64,000 nucleotides of DNA from Pedococcus bigeumensis (GCF_006438965.1 NZ_RCZM01000001.1:373097-437096); one strand, 5' to 3'; numbered from the stretch's first letter, positions 18,329 to 26,981 are shown. Notes: generated from the sequence alone by a model not told the origin. Numbers and translations: made by a program.

Positions 18329-19938
18329 GAGGGCTGGGGGATCCTTTCGTTGGACAGCGTGGCGGAGGGGGCCGCGCCGCGGGCCCGCATTCGCATGCGG
18401 AGGGCGACCCCTACTCCCGCATAGGGCTCGACCAAGATCTCGCCGCCCATGCTGTTGAGGGGGTAGTCGGCGAAGTCTCGTTCGGTCAGGGAGCTCGTGC
18501 CGTCGTGCGCCATCCACAGCTCGACCCGTGGTGCGGCGACGTTGAGACGGACCTCGACGATCTCCGCGTTGAGCGAGTGCCGGGCATCGGCCAGCATCCG
18601 CAGGAACAGACGGTAGATGAGCACCTCGGTGTGGGCGGGGAGCCGGAACCCGGTCTCGCTCAGGTGCATCCGTGTGGTGACACCTGAGGAGGATCCGAAG
18701 TTCTGCAGTCGCGCGCCGATCATCGCGCCGAGGCCGGTGTCAGGACGCACCGCGATCCGCAGGTCGCCGATGTGCAGCCGCAGGTCGGCCAGCACGCGCG
18801 ACACGTCCACGCGGAGCGAGTCGAGCTCGTCGGCCAGCGGCGACCCCTGCCCCCGGGCGTTGCGCCGCACGGCGTCGATGCCGAAGCCGAGCGCCACCAT
18901 CTCCTGGGCGATCCCGTCGTGCATCTCGCGCGCGAGGCGCTCCCGCTCTTCGAGGCCGGCCCGCTCGCGCAGCCCTGCGAACAGCACCGACAGGTCGATG
19001 TTGGCGGCATGCCGGCCGGCGACGGCTGATGCGGCCGCGAGGTCATCCTCCGTGAAGGGGGTGACCAGCGGGCGGTCCGCGACCATCAGCCCCAAGCGGT
19101 GACCGTCGCCGTCGTTGAGCGGGACCACGATGACCGAGCGGGCGACGAGGTCGTCATTCCACTGCGCGAGGACGGGCACGCCCTGCCGCCACGTCTGCGC
19201 GAGGACCGAGTCCGGCTCCATGGGGTCGGGCCACGGGGTGCGGTCGGCACCACGGATCGCCAACGGCACTGCGGGGTCGTCGCCGTAGCCCACGAGGATG
19301 GCACTGCGCGCTGCGCGCATCTCGCCGCTGAGGTCTTGAAGTGCCATCTCGGCCGAGCCGGGGGCGTCGAAGCCGGTGTCCAGGGTGTCCGCGAGCTCGT
19401 GGAGGCGGCGAAGCAGAAAGCTGGCCTCCACCGCGACGCTGGTGTCGTCGACGTGGGCGTCGGGCTCGAGCGCGTGCGACCAGCCGCCGAGCAGGCCGAA
19501 GAGGATCGCGAGCAGCGAGGCCAGCGCGATCAGCTCCGCCTCAGCAGTGGTGAGCCGCTGCAACCACCATGCGGTCCCCAAAGCCACGACGAGCCCGACG
19601 AGGGCAGCCACGAATGCGCCCTTGCGGGCGAAGCGCGATCCGACGTGGTAGGCGGGGATCAGGATGAGCATCTTGGACCAGGGCCCGGCAGAGCCCATCC
19701 CCATGCCGGCCACCACGGTGCAGACGGTCAGGATCGCCAGTAGCTGCGTGTGGCGCACGGCCCCCTCGATGACCGTGAGGTAGCCGAGGGTGGAGGCGGC
19801 CAGGTCGAGCGTGACGATGAGCAGGATCCAGGGGATCGCCTGCGAGAGGCTCTGGTCGATGAACGCGAACATCCCTGCGAGGAGGGCAAAGGCGAGGCGG
19901 AGTCGTGTCGATACGGCGAGATGGGGCAGCCACCGCAT
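18325..19938 (-). CDS. NarL-type sensor histidine kinase with degenerate ATP-binding domain
   Basis: A 537-residue membrane kinase. About six N-terminal TM segments (residues 10-165, no large external loop) are followed by a GAF-like region (about 200-330) and a HisKA_3 dimerisation helix with LAREMHDGIAQE (phospho-His about 340). The C-terminal ATPase region is unusual: the N-box reads MLADARHSLNAE without the usual Asn, the expected D-x-G-x-G is AHDGTSS, and the G2 box is replaced by YPLNSMGGEILVEPYAGVG. ATP binding may be weak or lost. ATG 19938 has GGGAGG six bases upstream; a longer GTG start at 19989 is less likely. Pairs with the downstream LuxR regulator. Confidence 0.8.
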   Translation of the reverse strand: MRWLPHLAVSTRLRLAFALLAGMFAFIDQSLSQAIPWILLIVTLDLAASTLGYLTVIEGAVRHTQLLAILTVCTVVAGMGMGSAGPWSKMLILIPAYHVGSRFARKGAFVAALVGLVVALGTAWWLQRLTTAEAELIALASLLAILFGLLGGWSHALEPDAHVDDTSVAVEASFLLRRLHELADTLDTGFDAPGSAEMALQDLSGEMRAARSAILVGYGDDPAVPLAIRGADRTPWPDPMEPDSVLAQTWRQGVPVLAQWNDDLVARSVIVVPLNDGDGHRLGLMVADRPLVTPFTEDDLAAASAVAGRHAANIDLSVLFAGLRERAGLEERERLAREMHDGIAQEMVALGFGIDAVRRNARGQGSPLADELDSLRVDVSRVLADLRLHIGDLRIAVRPDTGLGAMIGARLQNFGSSSGVTTRMHLSETGFRLPAHTEVLIYRLFLRMLADARHSLNAEIVEVRLNVAAPRVELWMAHDGTSSLTERDFADYPLNSMGGEILVEPYAGVGVALRMRMRARGAAPSATLSNERIPQPS

Positions 19939-19974
19939 ACCCGCCTCCCGTCTCGCGTCCCCGGCACCCAGCAG

Positions 19975-19983
19975 TTGTCCACA
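19975..19983 (+). promoter_or_regulatory. Isolated DnaA-box-like sequence
   Basis: TTGTCCACA, the actinobacterial DnaA-box form, lies in the divergent spacer between the kinase gene and comF; a weaker copy, GTGTCCACA, is at 20004-20012. Two boxes are too few for an origin. They could allow DnaA control of either gene or be chance. Confidence 0.3.
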
Positions 19984-20064
19984 GGTCACTGCTCAGACTA
20001 GTCGTGTCCACACGCTTGTGCTTGCCAATCGACGCGAACACATTGGCCCGTCACGATCTGTCCT

Positions 20065-20925
20065 GTGGCGCCGACGAACCCAGTGACGCAGGCACTGCGG
20101 GCCCTCACGGACCTGGCGCTGCCAGTGAGCTGTGCCGCCTGCGGCCAGCCCGACGACCAGGTGTGTCGCGGGTGCCTGGACGAGCTCGCCCGCTGCCTGT
20201 GGTTCGGGGGCCCGCGAGGGGCCCGCCCCGACCCCTGCCCGGACCGGTTGCCGACGGTGCACGCCACCGGTCGGTACGAGGGGGCGCTGGCAGCCGTGGT
20301 CGCGGCCTACAAGGACGATGGTCGTCGGGACTGCGCACCGCTGCTCGGGGAGCTTCTGGCTCGGGCCGTCGACGCCGGCGTCGCCGCCTGCCCGCCGGCT
20401 TTCGACATCCTGGTGCGACGCAACGGCCCTCTCCTGGTCGTGCCCGTCCCGTCGTCGCGGGCGTCGGTCCGGGCTCGCGGCGACGCGCCATTGGTGGCCC
20501 TCGCCGCACACGCAGTGAGGGGGTTCGCCGCGGACGAGGCGGTCGTGGCGGATGCCCTGCGGTCGCGGCGCCGAGTCGCCGACCAGGCCGGACTCGGCGC
20601 GCGCGAGCGGGCGGTCAACCTCGAGCATTCGATGGCCGTCGAACCACACTGGTCGGAGGCCGTGGCAGGCGCGCTGTGCGTCGTGGTCGACGACGTGCTC
20701 ACCACCGGGGCGACGCTCGTCGAGGCGGCGCGAGCGCTCCGCTCGGCGGGCGCGCTGACCGTCGTGGCGGCGACCATCTGCGCCACGCAACGCCGGAATA
20801 CACGTCCAACCAGTGGACGCGAAGACGGCCGGCTGACGTCGCGCACGGACGTCCAGCCAACTCACAACCGACTCCGGGCAAACGTCGAGCCAATCCGTGT
20901 GTCGCAATCGGCTGGGGTGGTCTAA
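20065..20925 (+). CDS. comF: ComF family phosphoribosyltransferase-like protein
   Basis: A 286-residue ComF/GntX-type protein. The N-terminal zinc ribbon has Cys23, Cys26, Cys34 and Cys37 (CAACGQPDDQVCRGC). The phosphoribosyltransferase signature VVVDDVLTTGATLVEA is at about residues 206-221. ComF family members function in DNA uptake in Bacillus and Haemophilus, but the actinobacterial role is not established. The GTG start gives the family N-terminus. The last 45 residues (after ICATQRRNT) are a Thr/Arg/Asn-rich extension unlike the rest. Its position before hpf matches the mycobacterial order. Confidence 0.85.
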   Translation: MAPTNPVTQALRALTDLALPVSCAACGQPDDQVCRGCLDELARCLWFGGPRGARPDPCPDRLPTVHATGRYEGALAAVVAAYKDDGRRDCAPLLGELLARAVDAGVAACPPAFDILVRRNGPLLVVPVPSSRASVRARGDAPLVALAAHAVRGFAADEAVVADALRSRRRVADQAGLGARERAVNLEHSMAVEPHWSEAVAGALCVVVDDVLTTGATLVEAARALRSAGALTVVAATICATQRRNTRPTSGREDGRLTSRTDVQPTHNRLRANVEPIRVSQSAGVV

Positions 20926-21167
20926 CGTCGGTGTATGGCCCCCCTGGCCCCCGTGTACGTCACGCAAACAGGGCGCCTCGGACGCGGTCCGGACGGCGCC
21001 TTGCGGCAGGGAGCGGAGCCGCTCCCGTCGACCATCGGGTCGACGACCAGACGGACCACTGGGGTGCCCACCAGTCTCATCGGTTCGTCCGAGCGCGGGT
21101 GGTGCTGCGGCTGACTCCGGGCTGACGCCGCCCGACTCGCACACCCGCCGAACCCATGGAGGACACC
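20926..21167 (+). ncRNA. Highly structured hpf leader, candidate raiA-motif RNA
   Basis: The 242-base gap between comF and hpf contains tandem hairpins: GGAC-GCG-GTCC flanked by GGCGCC arms (20972-21000), GGGAGCG/CGCTCCC (21009-21026), GTCGACC/GGTCGAC (21027-21044), and ACTGG/CCAGT (about 21058-21075). All but the last are perfect and GC-rich. The raiA-motif RNA is a structured RNA of about 200 nt known upstream of raiA/hpf genes in Firmicutes and Actinobacteria; location and size match. I could not test the conserved nucleotides, so the family assignment is a hypothesis, while the folding potential is directly visible. Confidence 0.4.
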
Positions 21168-21812
21168 GTGGAAATTGTCGTCACCGGACGCCACATGCAG
21201 GTCTCAGACCGATTCCGTGACCACCTCGACGAGAAGCTGGCCAAGATCCCGCAGCTCGCGCCGCGCGTACAGCGCGTCGACGTCATCGTGAGCCACGAGT
21301 CGAACAAGCGTCAGGCCAAGGCCTGCGAACGCGTCGAGATCACCTGTCACGTGAAGGGCCCCATCGTGCGGGCCGAGGCATGTCTTGACGACAAGTACGC
21401 AGCGCTCGACGTGGCGCTGGACAAGCTGATGGAACGGCTGAGGCGGGCCCAGGACCGCAAGCGGGTGCACAGGGGGAGGCACGCGCCGGAGTCGGTGTCT
21501 GCCGCCACGGCGCGGATCCAGGAGCCGGCCGACGGTGTGGGCGAGGACCACGTCCACGACACGGCCAACGGCGACCCCTTTGGCACGCAGGGCAACTCGC
21601 CTGTCGAGATCCGCGAGAAGATCCACGCGACCGTGCCGATGGCGCTCGACCAGGCGGTCCGCGAGATGGAGCTCGTCGGACACGACTTCTACCTCTACCA
21701 CGACGAGGAGACCGACCAGCCGAGCGTCGTCTACCGCCGCCGAGGGTGGTCCTACGGCGTGATCCACCTCGACGTCACCGACGGCGAGGGCGCCACGCGG
21801 AAGGTCTCCTGA
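21168..21812 (+). CDS. hpf: Long-form ribosome hibernation promoting factor
   Basis: A 214-residue protein that binds ribosomes and drives dimerisation or hibernation on growth arrest. The N-terminal RaiA domain (1-100) starts VEIVVTGRHMQVSDRFRDHL. A variable linker (about 100-150) leads to the C-terminal dimerisation domain (FYLYHDEETDQPSVVYRRRGWSYGVIHL). GTG at 21168 has GGAGGA five bases upstream; the ATG at 21156 would place that RBS within the codons. The long structured leader suggests post-transcriptional control. Gene order comF-hpf-(...)-secA is conserved in actinobacteria. Confidence 0.93.
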   Translation: MEIVVTGRHMQVSDRFRDHLDEKLAKIPQLAPRVQRVDVIVSHESNKRQAKACERVEITCHVKGPIVRAEACLDDKYAALDVALDKLMERLRRAQDRKRVHRGRHAPESVSAATARIQEPADGVGEDHVHDTANGDPFGTQGNSPVEIREKIHATVPMALDQAVREMELVGHDFYLYHDEETDQPSVVYRRRGWSYGVIHLDVTDGEGATRKVS

Positions 21813-21882
21813 GCCGTTCACCGGACGACGCCGGGCCCTCCCACGGGAGTTTCGCCCGGCGTCGTCGCCGCGCCGTGACAGT

Positions 21883-22593
21883 ATGTGCCTCGTGACGAAT
21901 GGGGATGGTGGTGCGACGACAGGTGCCGACCCGATCAGGGTCGTCATCGCGGACGACCACGTCCTCTACCGCCGTGGCCTGCAGATGGTCGTCTCGCAGG
22001 ACCATGACATCGAGATCGTCGGTGAGGCCGGCGACGGCAAGGAGGCGGTGGACCGCACCGTCGAGCTGCTGCCCGACGTCGTGCTGATGGACGTGCGGAT
22101 GCCGCACACCTCGGGCATCCAGGCCTGCCAGACCATCAAGGCACTCGTCCCGTCGACCAAGATCATCATGCTCACGATGTCCGACGAGGAGTCCGACCTC
22201 TACGAGGCGGTCAAGGCCGGCGCCAACGGCTACCTCCTCAAGGACGTCCCCGGCGAGGAGATCGCCGACGGTGTCCGAGCCGTCTTCAACGGCGACTCGC
22301 TCATCTCGCCGTCGATGGCCTCCAAGCTGCTCGCCGAGTTCGCGCAGATGAGCAAGCGCCAGGGTGAGCGGCCCAGTGGGGTCGGAGCGCCGCGACTCAC
22401 CGACCGCGAGCTCGAGGTGCTGCGGCTCGTGGCGCGCGGCATGGCCAACAAGGAGATCGCCCACCAGCTGTTCATCTCCGAGAACACCGTCAAGAACCAC
22501 GTGCGCAACATCCTCGAGAAGCTCCAGCTCCACTCGCGCATGGAGGCAGCCATGTATGCCGTGCGCGAGAACCTCCTCGAACCCGGCGAGTGA
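21883..22593 (+). CDS. Orphan NarL/LuxR-family response regulator
   Basis: A 236-residue regulator with an intact receiver (VVIADDHVLYRRGLQ; phospho-Asp in VVLMDVRMPHTSG; Lys in LLKDVPGEE) and LuxR helix-turn-helix (LTDRELEVLRLVARGMANKEIAHQ). No kinase gene is adjacent. Streptomycetes carry a similar regulator near hpf, so this is a conserved orphan; its kinase must be encoded elsewhere. Start choice is between ATG 21883 and GTG 21892 (three residues apart). Its TGA overlaps the GTG of the next gene, so the two are translationally coupled. Confidence 0.88.
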   Translation: MCLVTNGDGGATTGADPIRVVIADDHVLYRRGLQMVVSQDHDIEIVGEAGDGKEAVDRTVELLPDVVLMDVRMPHTSGIQACQTIKALVPSTKIIMLTMSDEESDLYEAVKAGANGYLLKDVPGEEIADGVRAVFNGDSLISPSMASKLLAEFAQMSKRQGERPSGVGAPRLTDRELEVLRLVARGMANKEIAHQLFISENTVKNHVRNILEKLQLHSRMEAAMYAVRENLLEPGE

Positions 22594-23807
22594 CCGCCGC
22601 CGCCCTGGTTGTGACCACACCCCCTCCCGTGCGGCTGACGCGCGCGCAGGCTCGCCGGATCGCCTTGGCGGCGCAGGGGTTTGCCGACGGCCGGCCAGAG
22701 CCGGGGGCAGCGACGATGCGGCACCTGCAGCGCGTCATCGACCGCGTCCAGATCATCCAGATCGACAGCGTCAACGTCCTCACCCGCAGCCAGTACCTGC
22801 CCTTCTTCTCCCGACTCGGGCCCTACGACACGGCGCTGCTCGACCGCGCGCGCGACAGGTCGCCCCGTCGCCTCGTCGAGTACTGGGCCCACGAGGCCAG
22901 TCTCATCCCGCCGTCGACCTGGCCGCTGCTCGACTTCCGGATGGCTCGTGCGCACGAGCTGTCCTGGGGAGGCATGCAGTCGGTGGCCAAGACCCACCCC
23001 GACCTCGTCGAGGCGGTCCTGGACGAGGTCGTGGCCAGGGGGCCGATCACCTCGCGCGGGCTGGAGGAAGCCCTGGCCCACGACCTGCCCCGGTCGCGCG
23101 ACCAGTGGGGCTGGAACTGGTCGTTGGTCAAGAACGCCGTGGAGCACCTGTTCTGGGCGGGCAGGATCACCTCCGCCGGCCGGACCAGCCAGTTCGAGCG
23201 ACGGTATGCCGCGTTGAGCCGCGTCCTGCCAGGTCACCTCGCCGAGGTGGCCGGGGACCCGGCGAGGCGCCCCCCGCACGAGATCGCCTTCAAGGAGCTG
23301 ATGCTGATCGCGGCCCGGGCCCACGGTGTCGGCACCGAGCAGTGCCTGCGGGACTACTTCCGGCTCAAGCCGGACCAGGCCCGTCCGGCCCTGGAGGCCC
23401 TGGTTGCCGAGGGGGCCCTGGTGCCAGCCACGATCGAGGGGTGGAAGCGCCCGGCATACCTGCTTCCGGAGGCGCGGCGCCCCCGGAAGGTGCACGCCCA
23501 GGCGCTGCTCAGCCCGTTCGACTCCCTGATCTGGCAGCGGGACCGCACCGCGGCGATCTTCGGGATGGACTTCCGACTGGAGATCTACGTGCCCGCGCCG
23601 CTGCGGGTGCACGGCTACTACGTGCTGCCGTTCCTCTTCGGCGACGAGCTGGTGGCCAGGTGCGACCTCAAGTCGGACCGAGCCGCCGGCGTGCTGCGCG
23701 TGCAGGCCGTGCACTGGCAGCCGGGTGCGCCCGAGGCCGCGCGTACGGCCCTCGACGACGAGCTCGCCCGGATGGCGCAATGGCTGGGGCTCGCAGCGGT
23801 GGCCTAG
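22590..23807 (+). CDS. AlkX/YcaQ-like winged-helix DNA glycosylase (HTH_42 family)
   Basis: A 405-residue member of the HTH_42/YcaQ family. Characterised members unhook DNA interstrand crosslinks: E. coli AlkX/YcaQ uses a Gln-x-Asp catalytic motif and Streptomyces AlkZ uses Gln-x-Gln. Here the matching segment is RVQIIQIDSVNVLTRSQYLP with Gln57-Ile-Asp59, so the AlkX-like form is indicated. Other family landmarks are YWAHEASLIP (about 110) and LLSPFDSLIWQRDR (about 305). GTG start overlaps the regulator stop. The substrate in this organism is inferred, not shown. Confidence 0.8.
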   Translation: MTAAALVVTTPPPVRLTRAQARRIALAAQGFADGRPEPGAATMRHLQRVIDRVQIIQIDSVNVLTRSQYLPFFSRLGPYDTALLDRARDRSPRRLVEYWAHEASLIPPSTWPLLDFRMARAHELSWGGMQSVAKTHPDLVEAVLDEVVARGPITSRGLEEALAHDLPRSRDQWGWNWSLVKNAVEHLFWAGRITSAGRTSQFERRYAALSRVLPGHLAEVAGDPARRPPHEIAFKELMLIAARAHGVGTEQCLRDYFRLKPDQARPALEALVAEGALVPATIEGWKRPAYLLPEARRPRKVHAQALLSPFDSLIWQRDRTAAIFGMDFRLEIYVPAPLRVHGYYVLPFLFGDELVARCDLKSDRAAGVLRVQAVHWQPGAPEAARTALDDELARMAQWLGLAAVA

Positions 23808-23818
23808 CCCAACGCGCG

Positions 23819-23856
23819 GACGAGGCCCCAGCCACCGAAGTGGCTGGGGCCTCGTC
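23819..23856 (+). terminator. Terminator after the AlkX-like gene
   Basis: A perfect 17-bp stem, GACGAGGCCCCAGCCAC (23819-23835) and its complement (23840-23856), with the tetraloop CGAA. Confidence 0.9.
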
Positions 23857-23876
23857 AGCTGGCTCGATCCACCGAG

Positions 23877-23904
23877 CTGGAGCCCGCCGCACGGCGGGCT
23901 CCAG
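23877..23904 (-). terminator. Terminator for the secreted-repeat gene
   Basis: CTGGAGCCCGCCG (23877-23889) pairs with CGGCGGGCTCCAG (23892-23904) over a two-base gap (effective four-base loop), five bases beyond the reverse-strand stop codon at 23910. Confidence 0.8.
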
Positions 23905-23909
23905 CCTGG

Positions 23910-25304
23910 TCAGCGGCCGCGAGCCACCTTCGCGCTCGGGCCGTGCGCCACCGTCACCGTGGTTCCCGCGGCGTCGGCACCCAGGGACTTCTGAGCGCCC
24001 GCGATGGCGGCCGGCGTGAACTCCTCGAAGGAGCCGGTGACGTCCATGACGGTGTTCGTTAGGCCCTTGTTGTTGTAGATCTTGTACTTGTTGCCCGCAC
24101 CCATCGGCGTGATCGTGGCGTTCGCCACCACCTCACCGGGGGAGGCGTTGAGGTTGCTCGCGGCGGGACGAGGAACAGCGGCGTCGTCTTCCCAGACGGT
24201 GAGGAAGGTGGCTGCCGTCGGCGCCACCGCGACCGTGTTGGCCACCAGCGCCCAGGTGGCGTCACCCGCCACCGAGCCGGGTGCGGTGAACGACCGCGTC
24301 TCGGCGGCGCCGAGCGGGCTCTTGACCGTCCCGGTCGCGTTGCGGGTGTCGAGGATCCTGGTCGGCGGGAGGGGGCGGTACCGCAGCCCGGTGGGCTGGC
24401 CGGCCTCGTAGACCCCGACGATGTCGATCAGCACGTGGGTGGTCCCCTTGCTGGCGTTCTTGAAGGTGAACAGCGGCACCCCGTCGTTCGGGTCCGGCTG
24501 CGTCGGGACAATGGCCATGTTGGGCACGACCTGCCCCTTCACGAAGTTCAGGTTCGACGCCGTGGGGACGGGCAGGGCGCCGTTCCACGCGACGACGTAC
24601 CCCGGAGCCGTCGGAGTGACGACCGTGATGTTCATGGCGAGCGCCCGCACCGTCGGGTTGGTCACCTCGTCGAAGTCGGCGCCGAGGACGACCTCCTCGC
24701 CGGGGAAGAGGGCACCACCATCAGTGCGGCTGTCGAAGATCCGGGTCGGGTCGACCAGGTAGAACTGGTGTCCCATGCCCTTGGTCGGGCGAATCGCGTC
24801 GCTCGCGGCGTAGTAGCCCAGGACATCCACGGCCACGTTGACCAGGCCCGCGTCGTTGTAGACCGAGACCTTGCCACCCGTTCCGAGTGGGACGGTCACG
24901 AGGTTGGCGCGGGTCCCGCCCAACGGCAGGTTCAGCGTGGAGGCGGTGGGCAGGGTCTGGCCCGCGGGATAGATCCGCAGGTGGGTCGCCCTGGTCGGAC
25001 CGATTCCGGTGACGTTGAGGACGACGGCCGACACGTCCGCGGCCGGGACACCGCCCCTGCCTCCGACGGCCAGGTCGAAGGTGTTGGCCGTGCCGGCGCC
25101 GAGAGGGCTGTTGTGCCCTCCGTTGGTCGTCCGCGTGTCCAGGAGCCGGGTGCTGGCCAACGGGTAGTACGTCCCGGTGGCGTCATCGGCCGTGGTCGCC
25201 GAGACGACGGTGGGCACGGCAGAGGCGGCATCGGCCCCGATGACGGCGGTGACGAGGAGCGTGACGGAGGCGAGGAGGCCGACGGCCAGCCGGTGTGGAG
25301 TCAT
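23910..25304 (-). CDS. Secreted protein with three PxRLLDTR-type repeats
   Basis: A 464-residue exported protein. The signal peptide is MTPHRLAVGLLASVTLLVTA onward, ending ADAASA. The mature part has three repeats of about 120 residues, beginning YYPLASTRLLDTR (about 46), FYLVDPTRIFDSR (about 181) and YRPLPPTRILDTR (about 309), each followed by a VVLNVT-type strand, an ASNLN motif, and a YN..GL.N...DV.G.. closing segment. Such repeats are frequent on actinobacterial surface or secreted proteins, often beside enzyme domains, with unknown function; here they stand alone. The C-terminus ends in a basic tail without a sortase motif. ATG at 25304 gives a clean signal peptide. Confidence 0.75.
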   Translation of the reverse strand: MTPHRLAVGLLASVTLLVTAVIGADAASAVPTVVSATTADDATGTYYPLASTRLLDTRTTNGGHNSPLGAGTANTFDLAVGGRGGVPAADVSAVVLNVTGIGPTRATHLRIYPAGQTLPTASTLNLPLGGTRANLVTVPLGTGGKVSVYNDAGLVNVAVDVLGYYAASDAIRPTKGMGHQFYLVDPTRIFDSRTDGGALFPGEEVVLGADFDEVTNPTVRALAMNITVVTPTAPGYVVAWNGALPVPTASNLNFVKGQVVPNMAIVPTQPDPNDGVPLFTFKNASKGTTHVLIDIVGVYEAGQPTGLRYRPLPPTRILDTRNATGTVKSPLGAAETRSFTAPGSVAGDATWALVANTVAVAPTAATFLTVWEDDAAVPRPAASNLNASPGEVVANATITPMGAGNKYKIYNNKGLTNTVMDVTGSFEEFTPAAIAGAQKSLGADAAGTTVTVAHGPSAKVARGR

Positions 25305-25598
25305 GTGGGTTCCCAGGTGTCGACGACGACGGGGGCTGACGTTCGGGTCGAAGCGCCCTGATCGCCCCCTGGACAGAAGCAAGGTAACCCCGCGAGGCCC
25401 ATACTGCCACGTGTCGCGGCCGACTTGCCGGACCTCTTGCCGCTTTGGCCAGGGGTTGCCTTGGGCGCGACGTCCTGGGCCAGGCGTGCGGCGAGCAGTG
25501 GTGGCGGCCATGCTCGGCGAGGCCGGCTGGCGGGATCCGAGTGTCGGTTGTCCGGAAAGTGCTGTCCTCCTGCTCGGGCTGGCAGATAGCATGCGACA

Positions 25599-26963
25599 GT
25601 GACGATTCCTGCCGCCGCGGCCGATGCTGCCACCTCGACGCAGGCCCGGCGGAGCCGTAGGCCGCACCGCGCCTGGTCGGTCGCCGCGGTCATCCTCGGC
25701 GCCCTCGTGGCTGCCGCGGGATTCCGCTCGTCGACCGGCGCGCTCCTCGAGCCGCTCGAGTCCGAGTTCGGCTGGTCGCGGGCGACCACCTCCGGGGCCG
25801 TCACCGCCAACCTGGTGATCTACGGCATCACGGCGCCGTTCGCCGCCGCCCTCATGGAGCGGTTCGGGTTGCGCCGCGTCGTCAGCCTGGCGCTCGTCCT
25901 GGTGGCGATCGGCAGCGGGCTCACCACCGTGATGACCTCACCCTGGCAGCTCTGGCTGCTGTGGGGCGTCTTCGTCGGGGTCGGCGCCGGTGCGATGGCG
26001 CTGGTCCTCGGGGCGATCGTGGCCAACCGGTGGTTCGTCGAGTCCCGCCGCGGGCTGGTCACCGGGATCTTCTCGGCCGCTGGAGCAGCAGGACAGCTCG
26101 TGTTCCTCCCAGGGATCGCGGCGCTCGCTGCCGGTCCCGGCTGGCGCTATGCCGCGCTGGTGGTCACGGGCGCGGCGCTGCTACTCGTGCCACTCGTGTT
26201 GCTCGTAGTCCGCGACCGGCCGGTCGACCTCGGGCTCCGGCCCTTCGGCGCCCAGCCGGGTGACGTGCTCGATGAGCCGGCCACGCGGCATACCGGATCG
26301 CAGGTCGGGCCGGCAGCGCTGGCTGTGCGCACGCTGCGCGAGAGCATGCGGTCGCGGACCTTCTGGATCCTGTTCGGCACGTTCTGGATCTGCGGCTGGT
26401 CGACCAACGGGCTGATCGGCACCCACTTCATCCCCGCCGCCCACGACCACGGCATGCCGCAGACCACGGCGGCAGGGCTGCTCGCCCTCGTGGGGGTCTT
26501 CGACCTCGTGGGCACCATCGCGTCCGGTTGGCTCACCGACAAGGTGGACCCGCGGCTGCTGCTCTGCGGCTACTACGGCTTCCGCGGACTGGCGCTGCTG
26601 TTCGTCCCCGCGCTCCTCGGCCCTGAGATCCACCCCAACCTGTTCATCTTCATCGTCTTCTACGGCCTGGACTGGGTCGCGACGGTGCCGCCGACGATCG
26701 CCTTGTGCCGCAGGCACTTCGGCGTCGCGCGATCGGGCGTCGTGTTCGGGTGGGTGTTCGCCGCGCACATGGTAGGCGCCGGCGTGGCAGCCAGCTACGC
26801 GGGATGGGTGCGGCAGAGCACGGGCGACTACTTCACCGCCTGGCTCACGGCAGGAGGCCTGTGCCTGTTCGCGGCGCTCGCCTGCCTGGCCATCTCCAAG
26901 TCTCCCGAGCTCGGCTCGTGGAACGCCGAGGGTGAGGACGCCGAGGTCGGCGCCGTCGCCTGA
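25599..26963 (+). CDS. Major facilitator superfamily transporter, OFA/monocarboxylate-like
   Basis: A 454-residue transporter with 12 predicted TM segments and a charged central loop (RDRPVDLGLRPFG), an arrangement seen in the oxalate/formate antiporter and monocarboxylate branch of MFS. TM2-3 loop ALMERFGLRRVVSL and TM11 VFGWVFAAHMVGAGVAA support the call. The GTG start lies just after a possible AGCAT-type spacer with no strong RBS. Substrate unknown. The gene is followed by a perfect 18-base palindrome that may terminate it. Confidence 0.82.
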   Translation: MTIPAAAADAATSTQARRSRRPHRAWSVAAVILGALVAAAGFRSSTGALLEPLESEFGWSRATTSGAVTANLVIYGITAPFAAALMERFGLRRVVSLALVLVAIGSGLTTVMTSPWQLWLLWGVFVGVGAGAMALVLGAIVANRWFVESRRGLVTGIFSAAGAAGQLVFLPGIAALAAGPGWRYAALVVTGAALLLVPLVLLVVRDRPVDLGLRPFGAQPGDVLDEPATRHTGSQVGPAALAVRTLRESMRSRTFWILFGTFWICGWSTNGLIGTHFIPAAHDHGMPQTTAAGLLALVGVFDLVGTIASGWLTDKVDPRLLLCGYYGFRGLALLFVPALLGPEIHPNLFIFIVFYGLDWVATVPPTIALCRRHFGVARSGVVFGWVFAAHMVGAGVAASYAGWVRQSTGDYFTAWLTAGGLCLFAALACLAISKSPELGSWNAEGEDAEVGAVA

Positions 26964-26981
26964 CGTCGCCCCGGGGCGACG
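26964..26981 (+). terminator. Palindromic hairpin after the MFS gene
   Basis: CGTCGCCCCGGGGCGACG begins immediately after the stop codon. It is a perfect palindrome and could terminate transcription before the GNAT gene, although the loop is tight. Confidence 0.4.

Noticed and set aside
9231-19938. Tad locus as a recent mobile element or integrative island
   Set aside because: No integrase, transposase, terminal repeats or tRNA att site, and similar GC to its flanks.
19975-20012. Two DnaA-box-like sequences as a replication origin
   Set aside because: Only two boxes, no AT-rich unwinding region, and no dnaA, dnaN or rpmH genes nearby.
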